A DNA stretch of 64,000 nucleotides from Polytrichum commune (taxonomy: Eukaryota; Streptophyta; Polytrichopsida; Polytrichales; Polytrichaceae). The stretch covers positions 62,898,533-62,962,532 of the forward strand of contig OX485804.1 in assembly GCA_950295325.1 (NCBI GenBank). Direction: 5' to 3'. The translations under genes were made by a program, and so were the position numbers. Within the stretch, counting starts at the first letter, position 1. Each line of letters opens with the position of its first letter. Below the pieces are notes generated by a model. It saw only the letters and a program-made list of their open reading frames with translations, made no database searches and was not told the DNA's origin. Below are positions 37,551-51,289 of the stretch, piece by piece.

Positions 37551-38034
37551 GGCTGCTGCTCAGCTATTCACTGCACCTTGTTACGCAACCCTAGCGATGG
37601 TGATGGTGATGATGATGCTACGTTGGGCCCGATTGATTGATGCTCACAAACACAAACCAAACCCTAGCTGCTGCCGGTGAAGAGCGCTCCGGTGTGCATA
37701 GCCATGGAATGAGCTTGCGAGCAAACCCTTGTTGCTTCCTTCCTTGCTTGTCTTCGTCTCCTTTGCGTCGGCTTCCAAGTCCTCCGCCCTGCCCTTCCAA
37801 CTTCTCGTTCCCTCTTTCCGTCGCCTTTCGTCCAAAAGCTTTCGTACTAATAACCCAGACCCCTGCCCTTGCCAAAAACCATGCCCCTACAGCTTAGCTT
37901 TGTTGCTGATTCATCCTAATTTAATTCAACCTCGGTATGTGCACGGTATTGTCACAATGGTCGACATTTTCACCCTCTCTCTTGTACGTGTTGTGAACAT
38001 TTATCCCACGTCAATGTTGTGAGCTTTTTACTAA
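37551..38034 (-). promoter_or_regulatory. Upstream region of RPN9
   Basis: GC-richer than the intergenic background near the ATG (37550). The first 350 bp contain overlapping frames on both strands without domain similarity, as expected of a leader/promoter region. No specific element could be fixed. Confidence 0.4.
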
Positions 38035-38040
38035 ATCAAT

Positions 38041-38242
38041 TATCCCAATTAGTGTGTGTCACTATTCAAAGTTACGCAACGCAATAATGTCTTCCTCGGG
38101 AGCTCAATTTTTACTACTGAAAGTCCAATAGGTTGTTCTGACGTCATAAAACATAAATGACCTTGCTTGGTAAAATATTACATCCTCGATAAAAACATAT
38201 AGTGTTGCGTATCGCAAATAGTAACACGCACTAATTGGGATA
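38041..38242. mobile_element. 202-bp MITE with 6-bp target duplication
   Basis: Starts TATCCCAATTAGTGTGTG and ends with the inverse CACGCACTAATTGGGATA; inverted similarity continues through GTTACGCAACGC / GCGTATCGCAAATAGTAAC. It is flanked by identical ATCAAT at 38035-38040 and 38243-38248. No ORF. It lies about 490 bp upstream of the RPN9 start codon. Six base pairs is not the classical duplication length of the main plant superfamilies, so its family is open. Confidence 0.85.
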
Positions 38243-38248
38243 ATCAAT

Positions 38249-39500
38249 GTAGTGAATCCGATCGTTAGCTTCATTCCATCGTACCTTACAAGCCTACCAC
38301 ATTAGGCTTTAGTTCTTCTTCTTTGTTAATAGTTAATTTTCTTAGAAATTGCAAACTAAGCTTGTTAATTTTGGATTATTGTTTGGAACTAAACAAGTAT
38401 CTATTAAATGAACAAATAAACTCATCGAATAATGTTTGGAGTCTAGAATAAAGAAAGAAAGATGACTCCGATGTTGCCACCGACATGACATATGGTGTTG
38501 CTTCGTCTTTGAGTGGTTTAAGTCTATACGTAACCCCAAATCGAGCATCACGAGAATTAATGTAACGCCCCTTATTGGAGTGGCATGGCATGACGCTTGG
38601 GGAAGTGCAACTTGGGGTGACACTCAAGTCCTACCAAGGAGCGGGCGAAGGCCATCTGAATGGAAGTGTGGCAATGGCCATATGAATGGAAGGGTTGCTA
38701 GGTGTGTGAGTGGCGCCAAGGAACCACACAAAGCCTCGCAAGAGGCTAAATTTGTTGTCTCGAACAGAACCACATGTTGCCTCCTAGGATCCGCATCACT
38801 CTTTTGGGCACAACTTTTTGAGATCTTATTTGACTGTGACGAATAAAATTTCTTTAGGTAGTTTTCCAACAATATTAAAATGTCTTGATTGAACAAGGAA
38901 TGCGCCTGCAAGCCCACCAAAGTTTGTTGACCACATTTGGTGGATATTCCATTCTTTGACAGTTAGGTAGGGGCCTTGCACAAATGACCAAAGGTTATTA
39001 TGAGAGGAGGAAGAGTAGTGAAGTTTGGAGTGGTGTCTCGAGACTTCCCCCCATGCTTGGAGCTAGGGCAACTAATTTCAATGGGGATATTTGGCCTCCT
39101 TTGCTATGCGCAACAATAAGGACGTGTCCCAATCTCCCAAATAAAGTATCTTAAGAGTTGGGAGTCCAAAGTGGTAACGGTGAGCTACATGAGTTGGGGA
39201 CATGTCCCTAGAATTAAAGGTTGGCTAGCTCCCAAACCTAAACTACGTTCAACAAAAGGGTCTACGTATGTCTTGCACGCCATCCTTTGAATATAATAGG
39301 AGTTTGGGTTAATGTTTGCATGACTCTTGATTACATGAGGTTGGTGAAACCATGAATCCATTGAGTTCCACTAGACGGCCGCCATTGGTACACAACATGC
39401 CACCTTTGAACTAAATGCAAGTTTGGGTTACAATATTTGAAGAGTCCTCTTGGACCATTGCTTGTTGTAAACGAGCTCACTGTAGATTATCTTTGTGTTG
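38249..39500. other. Intergenic, no gene seen
   Basis: GTAACGCCCCTTATTGGAG at about 38561 resembles the start of some plant LTRs, but no partner LTR was found. Frames at 38580-38846 and 38624-38920 have no domain. Confidence 0.4.
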
Positions 39501-42500
39501 CATTTGTTGCTGATAGACTTTAACATATGTTAACTTTGTTTGATGGTGTAGTTTTTTCTTGATTCTCAAGATCTTCAATTTGTAATGACTCGAAACTTTG
39601 AATTTGATGATTGTTGTGCTCATAATCAACACTTCAACACTATGATTTTTATTTTATTTTTTAGAAGAAAAACAATCCATAATGATTGTATTACATAAAA
39701 AAACCAAGGCATCTTTCAAGCTTGTCCTTTCCATATTTTATAATTCCGCCCTAATAGCTATATTATCACTACTCATTACTACTACTCATTACTGCTCCAC
39801 TATATGTATGAATGTTCCTTGACGATACTCGTTTACTGCTAACCCTTCGACGTTGGTTTTTTCAGCTTTTGTTTTTCTATGCTTGGCCATTCTCTTGTCT
39901 TCTCTATAGTTTTATTGCCATCTTCCTTGGCATTGTTTGAAGGTCTCTAATGGTTGCTAACATTTTACCATCCCCCCTGTCTATAGATCATGTCCTCATG
40001 ATCTCTTTGCATTCTTCCATTGTCGTGGATCTAGTGCAAGAAATTTCGAAACAATGTGGATGCAATATTCTCCCTTTGCTATTGTTGTCTCGAAGTTACG
40101 TAAGGTATTGTTTACATGACATTGAATATTTATTTCAAAAATCTTCGAAAGAAAATAGTCGATGTAATACCTCTTAAGCCACTGGTGACATTTCACTACT
40201 TTTGCAAACACTGATAAGTCTTCTGTTGTAAATTATTCTTTTGATTCCGCAAACTTCTCTTTGTTTTCATCTATTACTGTTTGTATTCATTCAATCTTCC
40301 TTTGGGTGTACTGATAAGTTGTAGGTAACTCTTATCGGTTCTTTGCATTACTGAAAAATCCTTGGTGGTCCGTTATCTATATCATGGCTTTGATGGAATA
40401 CCTTGACACATAGAATGTTTGGTTAATTGCTATCAATTCAAAAACCCCTAAGGGAGCGCTTAACTTTTCCAACGCCCACATGAATGCGAGTGCATCGCGA
40501 CTGTTGGGCCCTGACCTCCTCCTTATTTATGCATCAACATAAACTCTGTCCTTCCGTTGATATGCTTTGATGCATGTTTCTAACTCATTGACTTTAATAT
40601 GGGATAATTCTAGCTAGTTTTGTTGGTTTTAATATTTTTCTCACAATTCCAGGTTAAGTTGTTATAAATCTTCTTCATGTTGTTTGTAAAGGATGGTGTT
40701 GGTCTTTACAGTGTCCTTCAGATCCATTGCTTCTTTTTGTAAGTTTTCTTTCTCTTTATGTTGTCTAGAGACTAGGTTTTCAAGCTTTACATTCTCCTCC
40801 GCTAGTCTAGTTCGTTTTTGCAGGCTCTTGTAAAGTTTTTCTAGGGCCGCCTCTGCCTACACCTGGTTAAATTCTTCTTGCAACCGAGCATATCTCATTT
40901 TTATGTCCTTTAGTTGTTTCTCTAGATATGTTATGCTACCCTGCAAATAGGCTTGCGTTTTTTTCCCTCATTTTCCTTACTTGGAGTCATTTCACTGCCC
41001 TTTAATTCATTTTTGTTCCACCATTTTTCTTTCCAATTTGTCCATCAATTGGGTTGATCCTAAAGTGACTATATAATTAACTAGATCCCCGTATCTTTTC
41101 ACTACCAAATGTAATAATTGTCGTATGGAACCAGGGACATTTTTCAATATTTTCCCAATCATTGTTTGTTGTTGTTTGGTTGATTATGAAGTGTTACAAG
41201 CCTCTAGAATTTTTGATCCTATCATGGGTCCAATGAGGAGTTGGTTTGATGGTGAATCCTTCTTTTTAATAAAATTTGGAGCTATTATTATACATACTGC
41301 TATCTCATATAAGATTTTTAGTACCCCTCTTGTTTCCTTTTGAACTGGCACATCTCTTTCCCTTATATTTTCATTTTGACTTTTATGGGAATTTTTGGCA
41401 AGTTTTATAACTAATTATGATATTTTCCCTTGTGGTTCAGTTTTTTCCTCGCACTGCTGCCCTTAAGGGATCCTATCTTGGCTCGCTTCTGTTGTTGATC
41501 TTCCTCTTCCAGAATTCAAAACGGATTCCATATTTTTGCTTTTATTTCTTGTTTTACTATCATATGGCCTTGCACGGCTAGTAGTATGACCACATATGGT
41601 CCGATCATGGTTTTATTTTGTGGGTCTCTATCTTGAATAAAGATTAATGCAGGATGAATAATTCTACTCGTAAGTTGTCATACAATTATTCTGTCCAATC
41701 TACCTTGTCTCCATTGAATACATCCACTAACTTTTGCACAAATTTAGGTGAAATGGAAGAATTATTGGTTCTCAACAAAAATAACGAATTCAATGATCTA
41801 AATGGTTTCTTTTATCATACGAGTTTGCAATAACAAAATTTCAAATTCTATGGTTTTTTCTTTAAATCTTTAATGTTAGGAAATATTTTCTGAAGGTTTG
41901 TTGGATCCGAGGAGTCCACCGCATTCAGGTTTTTCTGGTGAGAGGTGAGATAAAACACTGACTGCATTTGAACCTTCTAATATGTACTAAATATTTGGAC
42001 CATACTGCCATTTAATTGTATCTCGAATGTACTCATCACAAGATTTTCCACTACCTTTATCATTACCTTGGGGTTGTTTACTCCCCATGTGATCACAAAC
42101 GAAAACCTATCAAATTCTAATTGTTGTACCAAACATTCTTTTTCGGGGGAGAAATTTTATTTGATTGCTCTCAATTCCCTATGATATGTTATGTCTAAAA
42201 CAAACTTTACTTTTCTTGACCTTGATATTCATAATGTCACATCATTGCATCTCTCTTGTATCTGCTACCACAAATAAATCTTAACACTAATCAAATTATA
42301 TTATTTTCCTCTATTGGTGCAAAACAAAAGCTCACTCCTCAATTTGTCATTCATTGCTCTCGGTATTTTTCTGTGTGTTGCGACAACGATTCATAAGCGA
42401 GATGACATTGTTATGTCTTGGTTGAACTTAAATATACGTTTTGTACTTCTTGAGCAACCATGAGAACGACTTCAACTGAACTCGTTTTGATGATTCCCAA

Positions 42501-43377
42501 TGGTTCCATATAACCGACCCAGTTGAACAATTTTTTGATCATCATGTTTTTTGGGGTTTAGTACTAATTATTCTTAGTGATAAGTGTGGTGCATATTTTA
42601 GGTGGTTGGCCCATTATCCTTGGTAAAAAAATCCGGATAACACCGTTGATCTTCGCCTTTCTAGGAATCTAATTCATCGGGCCCTCTAATAAAATCCAAA
42701 TTGGAAATTATTTTTATAGAATTTTATGAAATACGTAACTCATCCTTAAAGATATTATTTCTGGAACTCTCTTCATTTCATATTTCATCTACTAATTATG
42801 ACATTTTTCATTTTCATAAATTTTTATTCATAATAACTTTCATTCACCGTAATTTCATTCACTGAAATTTTCATGCACTATATTTTTCATCCACTGCAAT
42901 TCTCATTCACTGCGTTTCTTCATCGGTTCCATGGGTTTTATACCATTTCCTTAAGTTTGTTCATCACTTAAACATTTATTCAAATCATTATATTTTCTTT
43001 GGTAAATTTCCCTTAAGTATGTTCACCTCAATTCTAAGTATTTTCAACTTCAAATATACTTTCAACTTCAAATCTTCCAGCATGCCCTAGTCCTTTAATT
43101 CTTAATTTCTTTAATTTTAACAATTTTGTTAGCCTATTTTCTTGTTTGATACCCAAGTGTTCGTCCTAACATTTTCATAATTATTAAATTTATTCTCAAT
43201 TTATGAAAACTAAATTAGACCTAATTTTTTTGGTTATCTAATTTCTTTATATATTTTAAAATAGTAATATTAAAATTTTCTTAATTAATACCCTATATCC
43301 GCGTGGTACTTTCAAGGCTCAGTTGGTGGTTGAACCGTCTTAAATTCATCTCAGACACTTATCTTTAGCAAGAGTGA

Positions 43378-43668
43378 CTACTCCAATAATTTCTTGAGGA
43401 TTAAAAAAATTTCTTCTTCACTGGTTGCCTCAAAACATTCTCTTGTAATTAAATGACACGTATTTTTTTCCAAAAGGTTGTTGTGAGGTTTTAACGTCAA
43501 ATCTTCTTCAATTGATCCCATTGGTGAGATTTCTTTATCCTCGGTTGCTTCTTTTGGTTCTTTCATAATTGTCACCTTGAAGACTATCATCAAATAACAC
43601 TCCATCATTATTTGGTGTATCTCCGAGTCTTCTTGTTTTTTATTACTTAGCAAATTATGGTCTACCAT
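43378..43668 (-). other. Acidic frame downstream of integrase, unknown
   Basis: A 96-codon Glu/Lys-rich minus frame lying beyond the integrase in element orientation. It may be a leftover of an additional retroelement ORF; nothing specific is recognised. Confidence 0.2.
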
Positions 43669-43933
43669 AGTTTGTTTAGGTTTTTGTGTTCGTTCATTTT
43701 ATGAGTGTATTTCTCATTATACTCCTTTACTAGGGTCATCATTTTTTTCCCTTGTGGGTTGACTAATTCTACTTGATGTTCACGGATTTCGTTTACCATA
43801 GGAGATCTTTTCTATTCATTATTTCCCTTTCTCATGATTTTTTGACCATGATAAAATTCTTGCGTGGTTCTTCCTTTATCCGTTGTCGATTTCACGCCAC
43901 GTGCATTCCTTTTGAGATGCAATAATATTTTTG

Positions 43934-45692
43934 CTATCTTAAGTTTTTTTCTCTTTCATCCGATTCTTCTTCGGAAAGGTGACATAATAGTGTTCCTAGG
44001 GCAAATGTTTTGGCCGTTTCTGGCTCATGATATGCCTTGATTTTACTCATGCTTATACTTCCTAACTTTTGGTGTCCAAGAGTGGTGACATCTACTATGT
44101 CATTGTCATAAACCTTATTAATTAGATAAGGCCCTGTCCATCTAATTTTGAACTTCCCTTGTCCTGAATTCTTTTGTTTCAAGTACCATAGAATACATTG
44201 ACCAAGATAGAATGTGGGTAATTTCTCTTTTTTATTTTCTCCCATATTCTTTGTCATGTGATTTTTTGCAATATGTGCATTTCTTTTTCTTCAGCCCTTT
44301 ATTGTGCCTATATTTTCTTAATGATTGCAAATGCTCTATGTTATCTTCTGTTTCTTTCCATATCAAATATAGAATCCAGAGTTGCTCCATTCATTTCTCC
44401 AAAGCCAGGTATAATTCATAAGACGACTTTTTTTTTTTTTTTTTTCCCTTCTACATACGCTATGGGAAGTAAAGCCTCCATTCCAAATACCAACGAGAAG
44501 GGGGTGTGGTGATTTTGTATGCACTATGATAAGCCCACAATGAAGTGTGAAGCTTATATCCCAAACTACACGATTGGCATTCACCATCTTCGTTAATATG
44601 GTCTTAAGTACCTTGTTGGTACTCTATGTTTGCCCATTGGCTTGAGGGTAATAGGTTGTGGACCGCCTATGTAGAATCATGAATTTTTTTGTCAATATTC
44701 TAATGTTATCGTTGATGAAATTACCTCCTTCATCACTTACTAACTCCACCGGGCATCCAATTTTTTTGATGATTTCCTCATATAAGAACTTGGTTGTAGA
44801 TTTCGTAGTGTTATCTTTTAAAGCTCTAGCTTCTACCCATTTGGTAGGGGCGGTAATGATGTAACAATTTCTAATATGTCTTGCCAGAGGTTCGATAGGC
44901 CCCATAAAGTCCAAACCCCGTCGTTGGAAGACTTATGTTTGCATGAAGGGATTAATTGGGTGTACACTTTTTGATATCTTGGGTCCTATCATCTAACATA
45001 TGTCGCATTGCTTGCAATATAAGTAGATATTTTTCTTCATCGTTGGCCACCAATATAGTGTTGTAAGAATTTTGTGTATGATAAGGTTGGTGGAGAAATG
45101 TCCTCCCACAACTCCTTCATGTGTTTATGCTATGAGTGCGGTGGTAAGTGGTCATGTCACGCACTTCCTTTGGATGTCATCCGGTCATTCCTTCATTAAG
45201 ATCTTGTCTTCTTTTAATAAGTGTGGTCTACTTCTAACCGCGATTTGCTATCTTTTTGTCACCGTGGTTTCTCCATTTAGTCTTCCATTCTCTAAGTATT
45301 TTATATAAGGTAACATTCAGTCTCCATGATCCATTGCTTCTGTGGCTAATACCGGGATGACACAACTTACACCTCTCTGTTCATTGTGACGTTGTTGTTT
45401 GCATAAATGGTATTTGATGTCACATGAAAATATATACATTTGTCTGGATGGTAGGCCACCAATAAGGACCGATGAGCTCTAGTTGCCATGTTAGATCCAT
45501 ACTTAAATGTTTTCCTTGGTGATCATGTAATATTCTAACTAAGGTTTTTATTTCTTCTCCGTTGATACATATGTTTACTTCCTCATTTGGCATTATTTCC
45601 TTTAATTCTCGTTCTTCCATGAAGAACGTCCTACTCCAATAGGTCATTCTTTGTAATTCTTTCTTGGACGCTATTCCAAAGCTTTGAAACAA
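43934..45692 (-). pseudogene. Gypsy integrase remnant, broken into several frames
   Basis: The 45420-45692 frame ends ILHDHQGKHLSMDLTWQ followed by YWWPTI, corresponding to the His-His-Cys-Cys zinc region. The core frame starts LDFMGPIEP-like text with the first catalytic Asp and contains LVSDEGGNF with the second. It runs 35 residues to PQANGQT, where the third catalytic residue (Glu) codon is TAG at 44624-44626. Sequence resumes in frame with STNKVLKTIL. At 43934-44257 comes KFKIRWTGPYLINKVYDN, the post-integrase barrel. Stops and frameshifts make it non-functional. Confidence 0.75.
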
Positions 45693-47089
45693 TCTTGATT
45701 TGTAATTCTTCCGGTAACTCTAAAATTCTTTTATCCAACTCCGATCTATATCTAAATCATACGGCTCTAGCCTTGATTTGTTGTCACGTTCTTTCTTCAT
45801 AAAATTTGTTCATTGACACCATCAACTCTAAGAATCTATAAGTGTTTCATCATGTTCTATCCATGTGAGTTTCCTTGTTGTACTTAGGATATTCCCATGG
45901 CCAACGATCTGCCTCTTTGGTGATCACAATATCATCTCCATAATCTACTTGTACGAACAAACCCTTCAAGTTTAATTTTTCAATCGTCCATTGGATCTCT
46001 TGATCTTTTTGAGATATATTCCTCGGTCCTATGAAACACTTCATGTCAATTGCTTCTCTATTCAATACTCGTAGTATTTTTGCCACAGTCATTATAGATT
46101 AATATTCATCACTTTCTTCATACATAGGTATCATAACCTTTTCATAGTATATGTCGTAAAGGAATCCTTCTTGGTTGTAGTGGTAGCCGGTTTGTCTTAT
46201 CGTCCCGGGCATGCACTCCTACAAGGTAATTTTTCCTTCGTTCCACACCTTAGCAATTATAATTGCTTATAGTTCTTCTAGTAGTTCTTTTAGTTTTTGT
46301 TCAAACTTTGATCTATAAGTAAAACTAATTTTCTTCTCTTCAAATTCTTTCCAAGCTCATTCATTGTATACTCTATTCATATTCTTCACTAGAGTTTGAA
46401 ACTTGTTTGCATTTGTCCATGTTCAATGGTTGTTGTTGTTGGTGCTATATGCCAGATGTTCCCACCGCCAAAATGGATTCAATGTGATTTCCTTCTCTTC
46501 TCTCTTAATCTCTCGTTGGAGTTGCCTGTAAGTTTCTTTAGCGTTACGTCTAGTTTGCTCACTCATCATTGAATCTTCTCTTCATTCTTTAATTATTATA
46601 ATCTTTTATTATCTCTAAGTCACGTTGAAATCCCCAGCATGGTCGCGAAAAATGTAGAGCTCAACTACCTCCACTTTGTTCCTAGGGTTGACCGTATCGT
46701 AGTGACTTAGAGTGTCGTCCGGTTTATAATAACTAAACTACCTAATTTCCTCGTCATGCATTGTTATCATCTCTCTGTTGTCCTTTCTTTTACATTTGGT
46801 AGGTGTCTTCTTTTAAAATTTCCTCTACCTTGTATTGAACAAGATGGATTTTTAAGTAACTTAAAAGTCCTCTTCCACTTCTTTTCTTGATGATATATCT
46901 TTGAGTAATTTTGTTCGTCCAAATGTTGCTTCTATTCTATCCACTCGTTTGTTTGTAACTTTCTTCTGGTGTCAAATTCCTTCATGTGCCGCAATTGTCT
47001 TTTTAAGCTCAAATGTTACTTCTAAGTCTAGATCTTGTTCACTTCTCCTCGTATTTTGTAGTGTCATAACGGTGCTTCACTTCTTTTCT

Positions 47090-49060
47090 AAGAGGGGGGC
47101 CACACCCGGGGTGTCCATGGCGGATATGGTGTTGTAACCGGTGGGGAGCCACTAACTGGCACCGCACTGGGGGTTCCAGAAACGGGGCGGTTAGCGCGTT
47201 GTCAGAAGTTGTCCCCTCGTCCTTCCTGCCGGAAAGGGTTCCAAAGATGCTGAAATAACCACTACCTTACCGGCGGGAAATTCCAAAGTTCTGATCAAGG
47301 TCTCGGATGAAGTGGATGAAACACATGAATTTGCGATGAAAGTCATCCTCTGCTGCAGATGCCTTGCAGCAGAAGCCGGGTTTGGGGTTCGGGAAGCAGT
47401 CTGTGCAGGCGGGTTGCGGCTGGTCGACGCGAACAACGTGGCACTTCGGCGATTTCGATAGCCTTGATGTTGGCCACATGTGAGCGTTTTCCTGCACGCG
47501 ATCCTCCGCAAAGACCACGCATTACAGTCGCATGCAGAGACGAATCCAAAAATTGGAGAGTGAGGACAAGGGCGTAGCATGGATTGTGACAAGTTGATCT
47601 ATGGTGGCTGCGGCATGTGACCTTCTTGTATGGTTGCATTTGCAATTTGGAGATGGGGCGTTCGTCTTTCCTGCATCGATGCCAATGTGACATCCACCTG
47701 CTGCATTTCTTTCATGGGCGACCCTGGCCCTTGTAGTAAGCACTGTGAGTACTGTCTACAACCCTCTCCTTTGCAGCTCCTGTTGTTTCGTCCTCAATGT
47801 CTGCGGTGGGTTAGGGTTCGTGCAACGCAAGTTTGTAATGTCGCAGGTGTTCACGGTGGTCGTTGCAGTCCTATGCGCTGGGGTCGTTGTGGATTTGTGT
47901 GAGGGGGGTATCTGGGCAAGCGGAACAGTGCGTGCGGCTGGTGGTTGTGTGTCGTGCCGCATGTGGTTTTGCAGCATAGGGGGGTTTTGTGGATGACCCC
48001 AACCATGGGCTCCATTCATGTAGAATTGGGCGGTGTTTTGGGGCAGATTTGCGCATGTGGCGGAGCTATTCTGTGATAACCCTCTTCCCGCACACTGGGG
48101 GCCCGTTTCCATTCTGTGGGCTTCCTGGGCAGCGGAAATCGACGATTCCAAAGCGCGGCTCGGGCAGAGTTGCAGGTATGGTCACTCACATTTCCCACAC
48201 AAATAGTTGTCCCCCGCATTCAGTCGCGCTTGCATGTCTTCTCCGCTCTCGCATTCGTTGAGGGGGTGTTCATTGGGGGGTGGCTCTGTGCTCTACGGTC
48301 TCCAGCGTCTGAATGACTGCTGTCAAGGGTGGTTTCCCTGTGCCACTCTGTGTGTGCCCGCCAAGTCATAACTTTATTCATGTTTGCCATGACTTTGTAA
48401 ATCAAGTTTGGCATGGAATCACAATCACCATCGTGGGTTTTGATGTCCTCCCAGGACGCGCTCGTTGCACGTTCTTGCGTCTGGGTATAGGGGTTGCTCG
48501 TGTGGGTTCGGCTTTGCGCATTTTAGCACGGCGTTCCAGAATCCCGTCGCATTCCTCTGTTTGTCCCAAGCGTTGGCCAGCCCTGGTTGCCTCGACTGTA
48601 ATTCGCACTCTGGTCTCCTCTTCCCCAACTTGATTTCTCAATTGCCACTGCCCCTTGTGTGAGTAGCATTCCTTTTCCCCTCTCATAGGTTCCCTGTGTC
48701 CATAAGGCTCTATCGTTGTCAACCCACCTGCAATATGTGTTGTGCAGGTTTGACAAAAAAAATTGCCTACTGCTGCAAGGCCCTCCGGTGAAATTGATTT
48801 TGGATGCTAGGAGATACATGTGGACGTGACATTGGCCGCATTGTGCAGGTGCACGCGGCCATCAGTTGTCCACTTCTTCTTGGAGGTCTGCAGCAAATCA
48901 AAATGGTTTCAATATGGAACAGTTGTATTGCGCAACACCGTCCCCTTCCCTTTCGCAATAGTTTGTTTTAAGTATGAGAGCCCTCACACTTTGTTGCCCA
49001 TAGACTAGTGCCATGCTTAAATATGGTCCTCACGCAGTGAAACTCCACCTCTCCGCGACA
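47090..49060. other. GC-rich island without recognised gene
   Basis: Sharp rise in GC against the T-rich retroelement on the left and AT-rich DNA on the right. Many overlapping frames of 60-130 codons occur on both strands. The most gene-like is minus 47267-47518, whose product contains CTDCFPNPKPGFCC and CFIHFIRDLDQ and ends next to a CCG|GTAAGG donor. No domain recognised. It could be a small unannotated gene, an element fragment or a promoter island. Confidence 0.35.
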
Positions 49061-50053
49061 GCGCAAAGTTCAAACAATTCTGCTCAATCCCATGTGGGGA
49101 AAGTTAGTATGCGAGCGGAGAGCGGAAAACACAATTTGAGACATGAATTGAGAGGAAAAATGCACCTATATCCGCGGGATTTAGGGAATATATTTGAACT
49201 ATTTTTAGAAAAAATTAGGATTAAGGTACTCTATTACCGTGGAGATAGGCCAACATTTTCCCATTCATAACGTTTATAGGTTTTGAAACATAGAAATATT
49301 TTAATGAAATACAAAATTAGGGCTTACATCAGCATGACGTTATCAATACAATATCCAATCACGTGTACTAACATTCAAAAAACATAGTAACTTCAGAAAA
49401 CATAGTGATTTCAGAATACATTAAAAAACTATATAGAGGGTAGGGCACCTCAATAAACACAATGCCTATGGTCATAATCAGAAAGTAAAGAGAATAACCT
49501 TGAATAGGGGCCTCTTGAGGTGGCCACTTAACTGGTGAATAACCCTAAAAGGTTGTTGATTTAGTTAAAATATTAATATTGTGGCATGTACGCTAGCTCG
49601 CATGATGAAATACGTACTGAAACTAATCAAAATCCACACTTAATTGATATATGGAAAGAATTTAATTCTAGAGATCACAATGCTATTGCATTATATATGC
49701 AATTCTATCAATGAAGTAATTAGGTTAAATTATGAATTATGATAACGTTGCAATTACTTTAACTATCCGATTAGATTAATCCCTTCGTTTACATTAACAC
49801 TGTAATATGTTTAACAATGAATGTGGTGTCACTCTCTAAGTGGATTACTTGAACTTTGTATTTAGTTGGATCGTGCATTTAAATTCGTTTAAATGGACGA
49901 CATCAGATTATACAATGATTATCTTCAATTTGGGTGTTTTAATAAAAACGGTGCCTCGTATTTAATAATCATGTGCCATCATCTTAAATAAACTAGATTC
50001 AAATGCAAAGGAGTACATATCATAGAATAATAAAATCCAATACAAAATGGAGG
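49061..50053. other. AT-rich intergenic, downstream of the methyltransferase-like gene
   Basis: No frame, RNA gene or repeat recognised; the right end probably includes the 3' UTR of the minus-strand gene ending at 50054. Confidence 0.5.
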
Positions 50054-51241
50054 TCAGGGAATAAACTCATCCTCACTCTCCGAAGCACTCTGATCTATGA
50101 ATCTGAGTACTCTAGGATCGTATCTCAGACGTGGACTAGAAGAGGCACTAGAACTAGGGGAGGAGTTATTGGCATAAGCTACTGCCATATCCTCTGCATA
50201 ACAAGAAAGTCGCATGCTAGAACTAGGAGGTGAACCGTAGTCTAGTGAGCGTCGGCCTTGAACCATCAGACTGCACCAACAGAGGACAAATGACGATTGT
50301 TAGAATCCTTCAAATTAAATGCAACATATTCGAAAGATAAGTTTAAAATGACAAAAAACTTACTCACATAGATTAACTGCACCCTGTTGAGGGAGGGTAT
50401 CGTCGTCATCGTCAAGGTCTACAAAGTGGGTTGGATCGACCCCCTGAGAGTCCGACCCTGCGACCTGGAGTGGCTGCAAGAGTTCTTCGTACAATTCCTT
50501 GTCTCCCTCAAGTGCCACTATTGCCCTGTTAGAAGATTGTGCTGCAAGAATCGAGGCACCTACAAAGACCAAAATAAATGAATTAGTCGCATGTGATTGA
50601 ATTGCCTAAGTCTTGAGAGATAAGAATGTTGAACAAAATACTCATACCAGTTTCAGCAGTGAGGTCACATATAATCCCCCCTGGAGGGCTAAGGCCACTG
50701 ATTAGAAGCTGAAGCAAGGACATTGCCTTCTCTTTAGGGCCCCTCCAGAATTTGTCACCGTCCTTGCGCTTGAGTGCAATATCAGCGGTGACAATGTTGA
50801 AAAGAACGTCATCACTTGCAAGGTCAACATCCTCAAACTCGTCACTAGAAGAAATGACAAACTCCTTCGGTTGCCTAACCAAAGGTGTGGAGAAAGACCG
50901 AACCAGCACAATCGCTTTGAATTTCAGAGTCTGGACAACAACCATATGCCTGAATTGTTAGCAATGTGATTCTAGTCATGAAGGACTGAGAACTTGAAGA
51001 GCAAATTCACATCAATATACAGTCTAACCTCAAATCAAAAACCACAATATTTGCCCCTAATCTAAGGTTGCCTTCCCCTTAACTCAGCACATTCACATAC
51101 ATATGCTGCCGAAGCACATATTAGAAACCACAACATCTGCCCCTAATATATGGCTGCCTTAACAAAACCCAACAAATACACATACATATGCTGAAAATGG
51201 TTAAAATTACGGACCCGCTTGGAGTTATGCATAGGGTGAGT

Positions 51242-51244
51242 GAG
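51242..51244. repeat. Left target-site duplication GAG
   Basis: Identical to the trinucleotide at 62436-62438 directly after the other CACTA terminus. Confidence 0.9.
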
Positions 51245-51289
51245 CACTATAAGAAAATCCTGTTTTTTGTGACGTAAAAAAAAACGGGA

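Larger units (their letters stand above)
39501..47050 (-). mobile_element. Decayed Ty3/gypsy-type LTR retrotransposon region
   Basis: The plus strand is markedly T-rich throughout, as expected if an A-rich retroelement coding strand lies on the minus strand. Readable pol pieces occur in the right order on the minus strand: an integrase H2C2-like part (about 45420-45530), integrase core (44624-44914), downstream integrase (44363-44587) and an integrase C-terminal/chromo-like part (43934-44257). Reverse transcriptase, RNase H, gag and both LTRs could not be identified, so limits are approximate. Confidence 0.6.

Noticed and set aside
37299-37900. Plus-strand frames opposite the RPN9 start
   Set aside because: They overlap RPN9 exon 1 and its leader antisense, and show no domain or splice support.
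44431-44447. Poly-T run as the poly-A tail of a minus-strand LINE or SINE
   Set aside because: It lies between integrase pieces of the gypsy remnant and has no target duplication.
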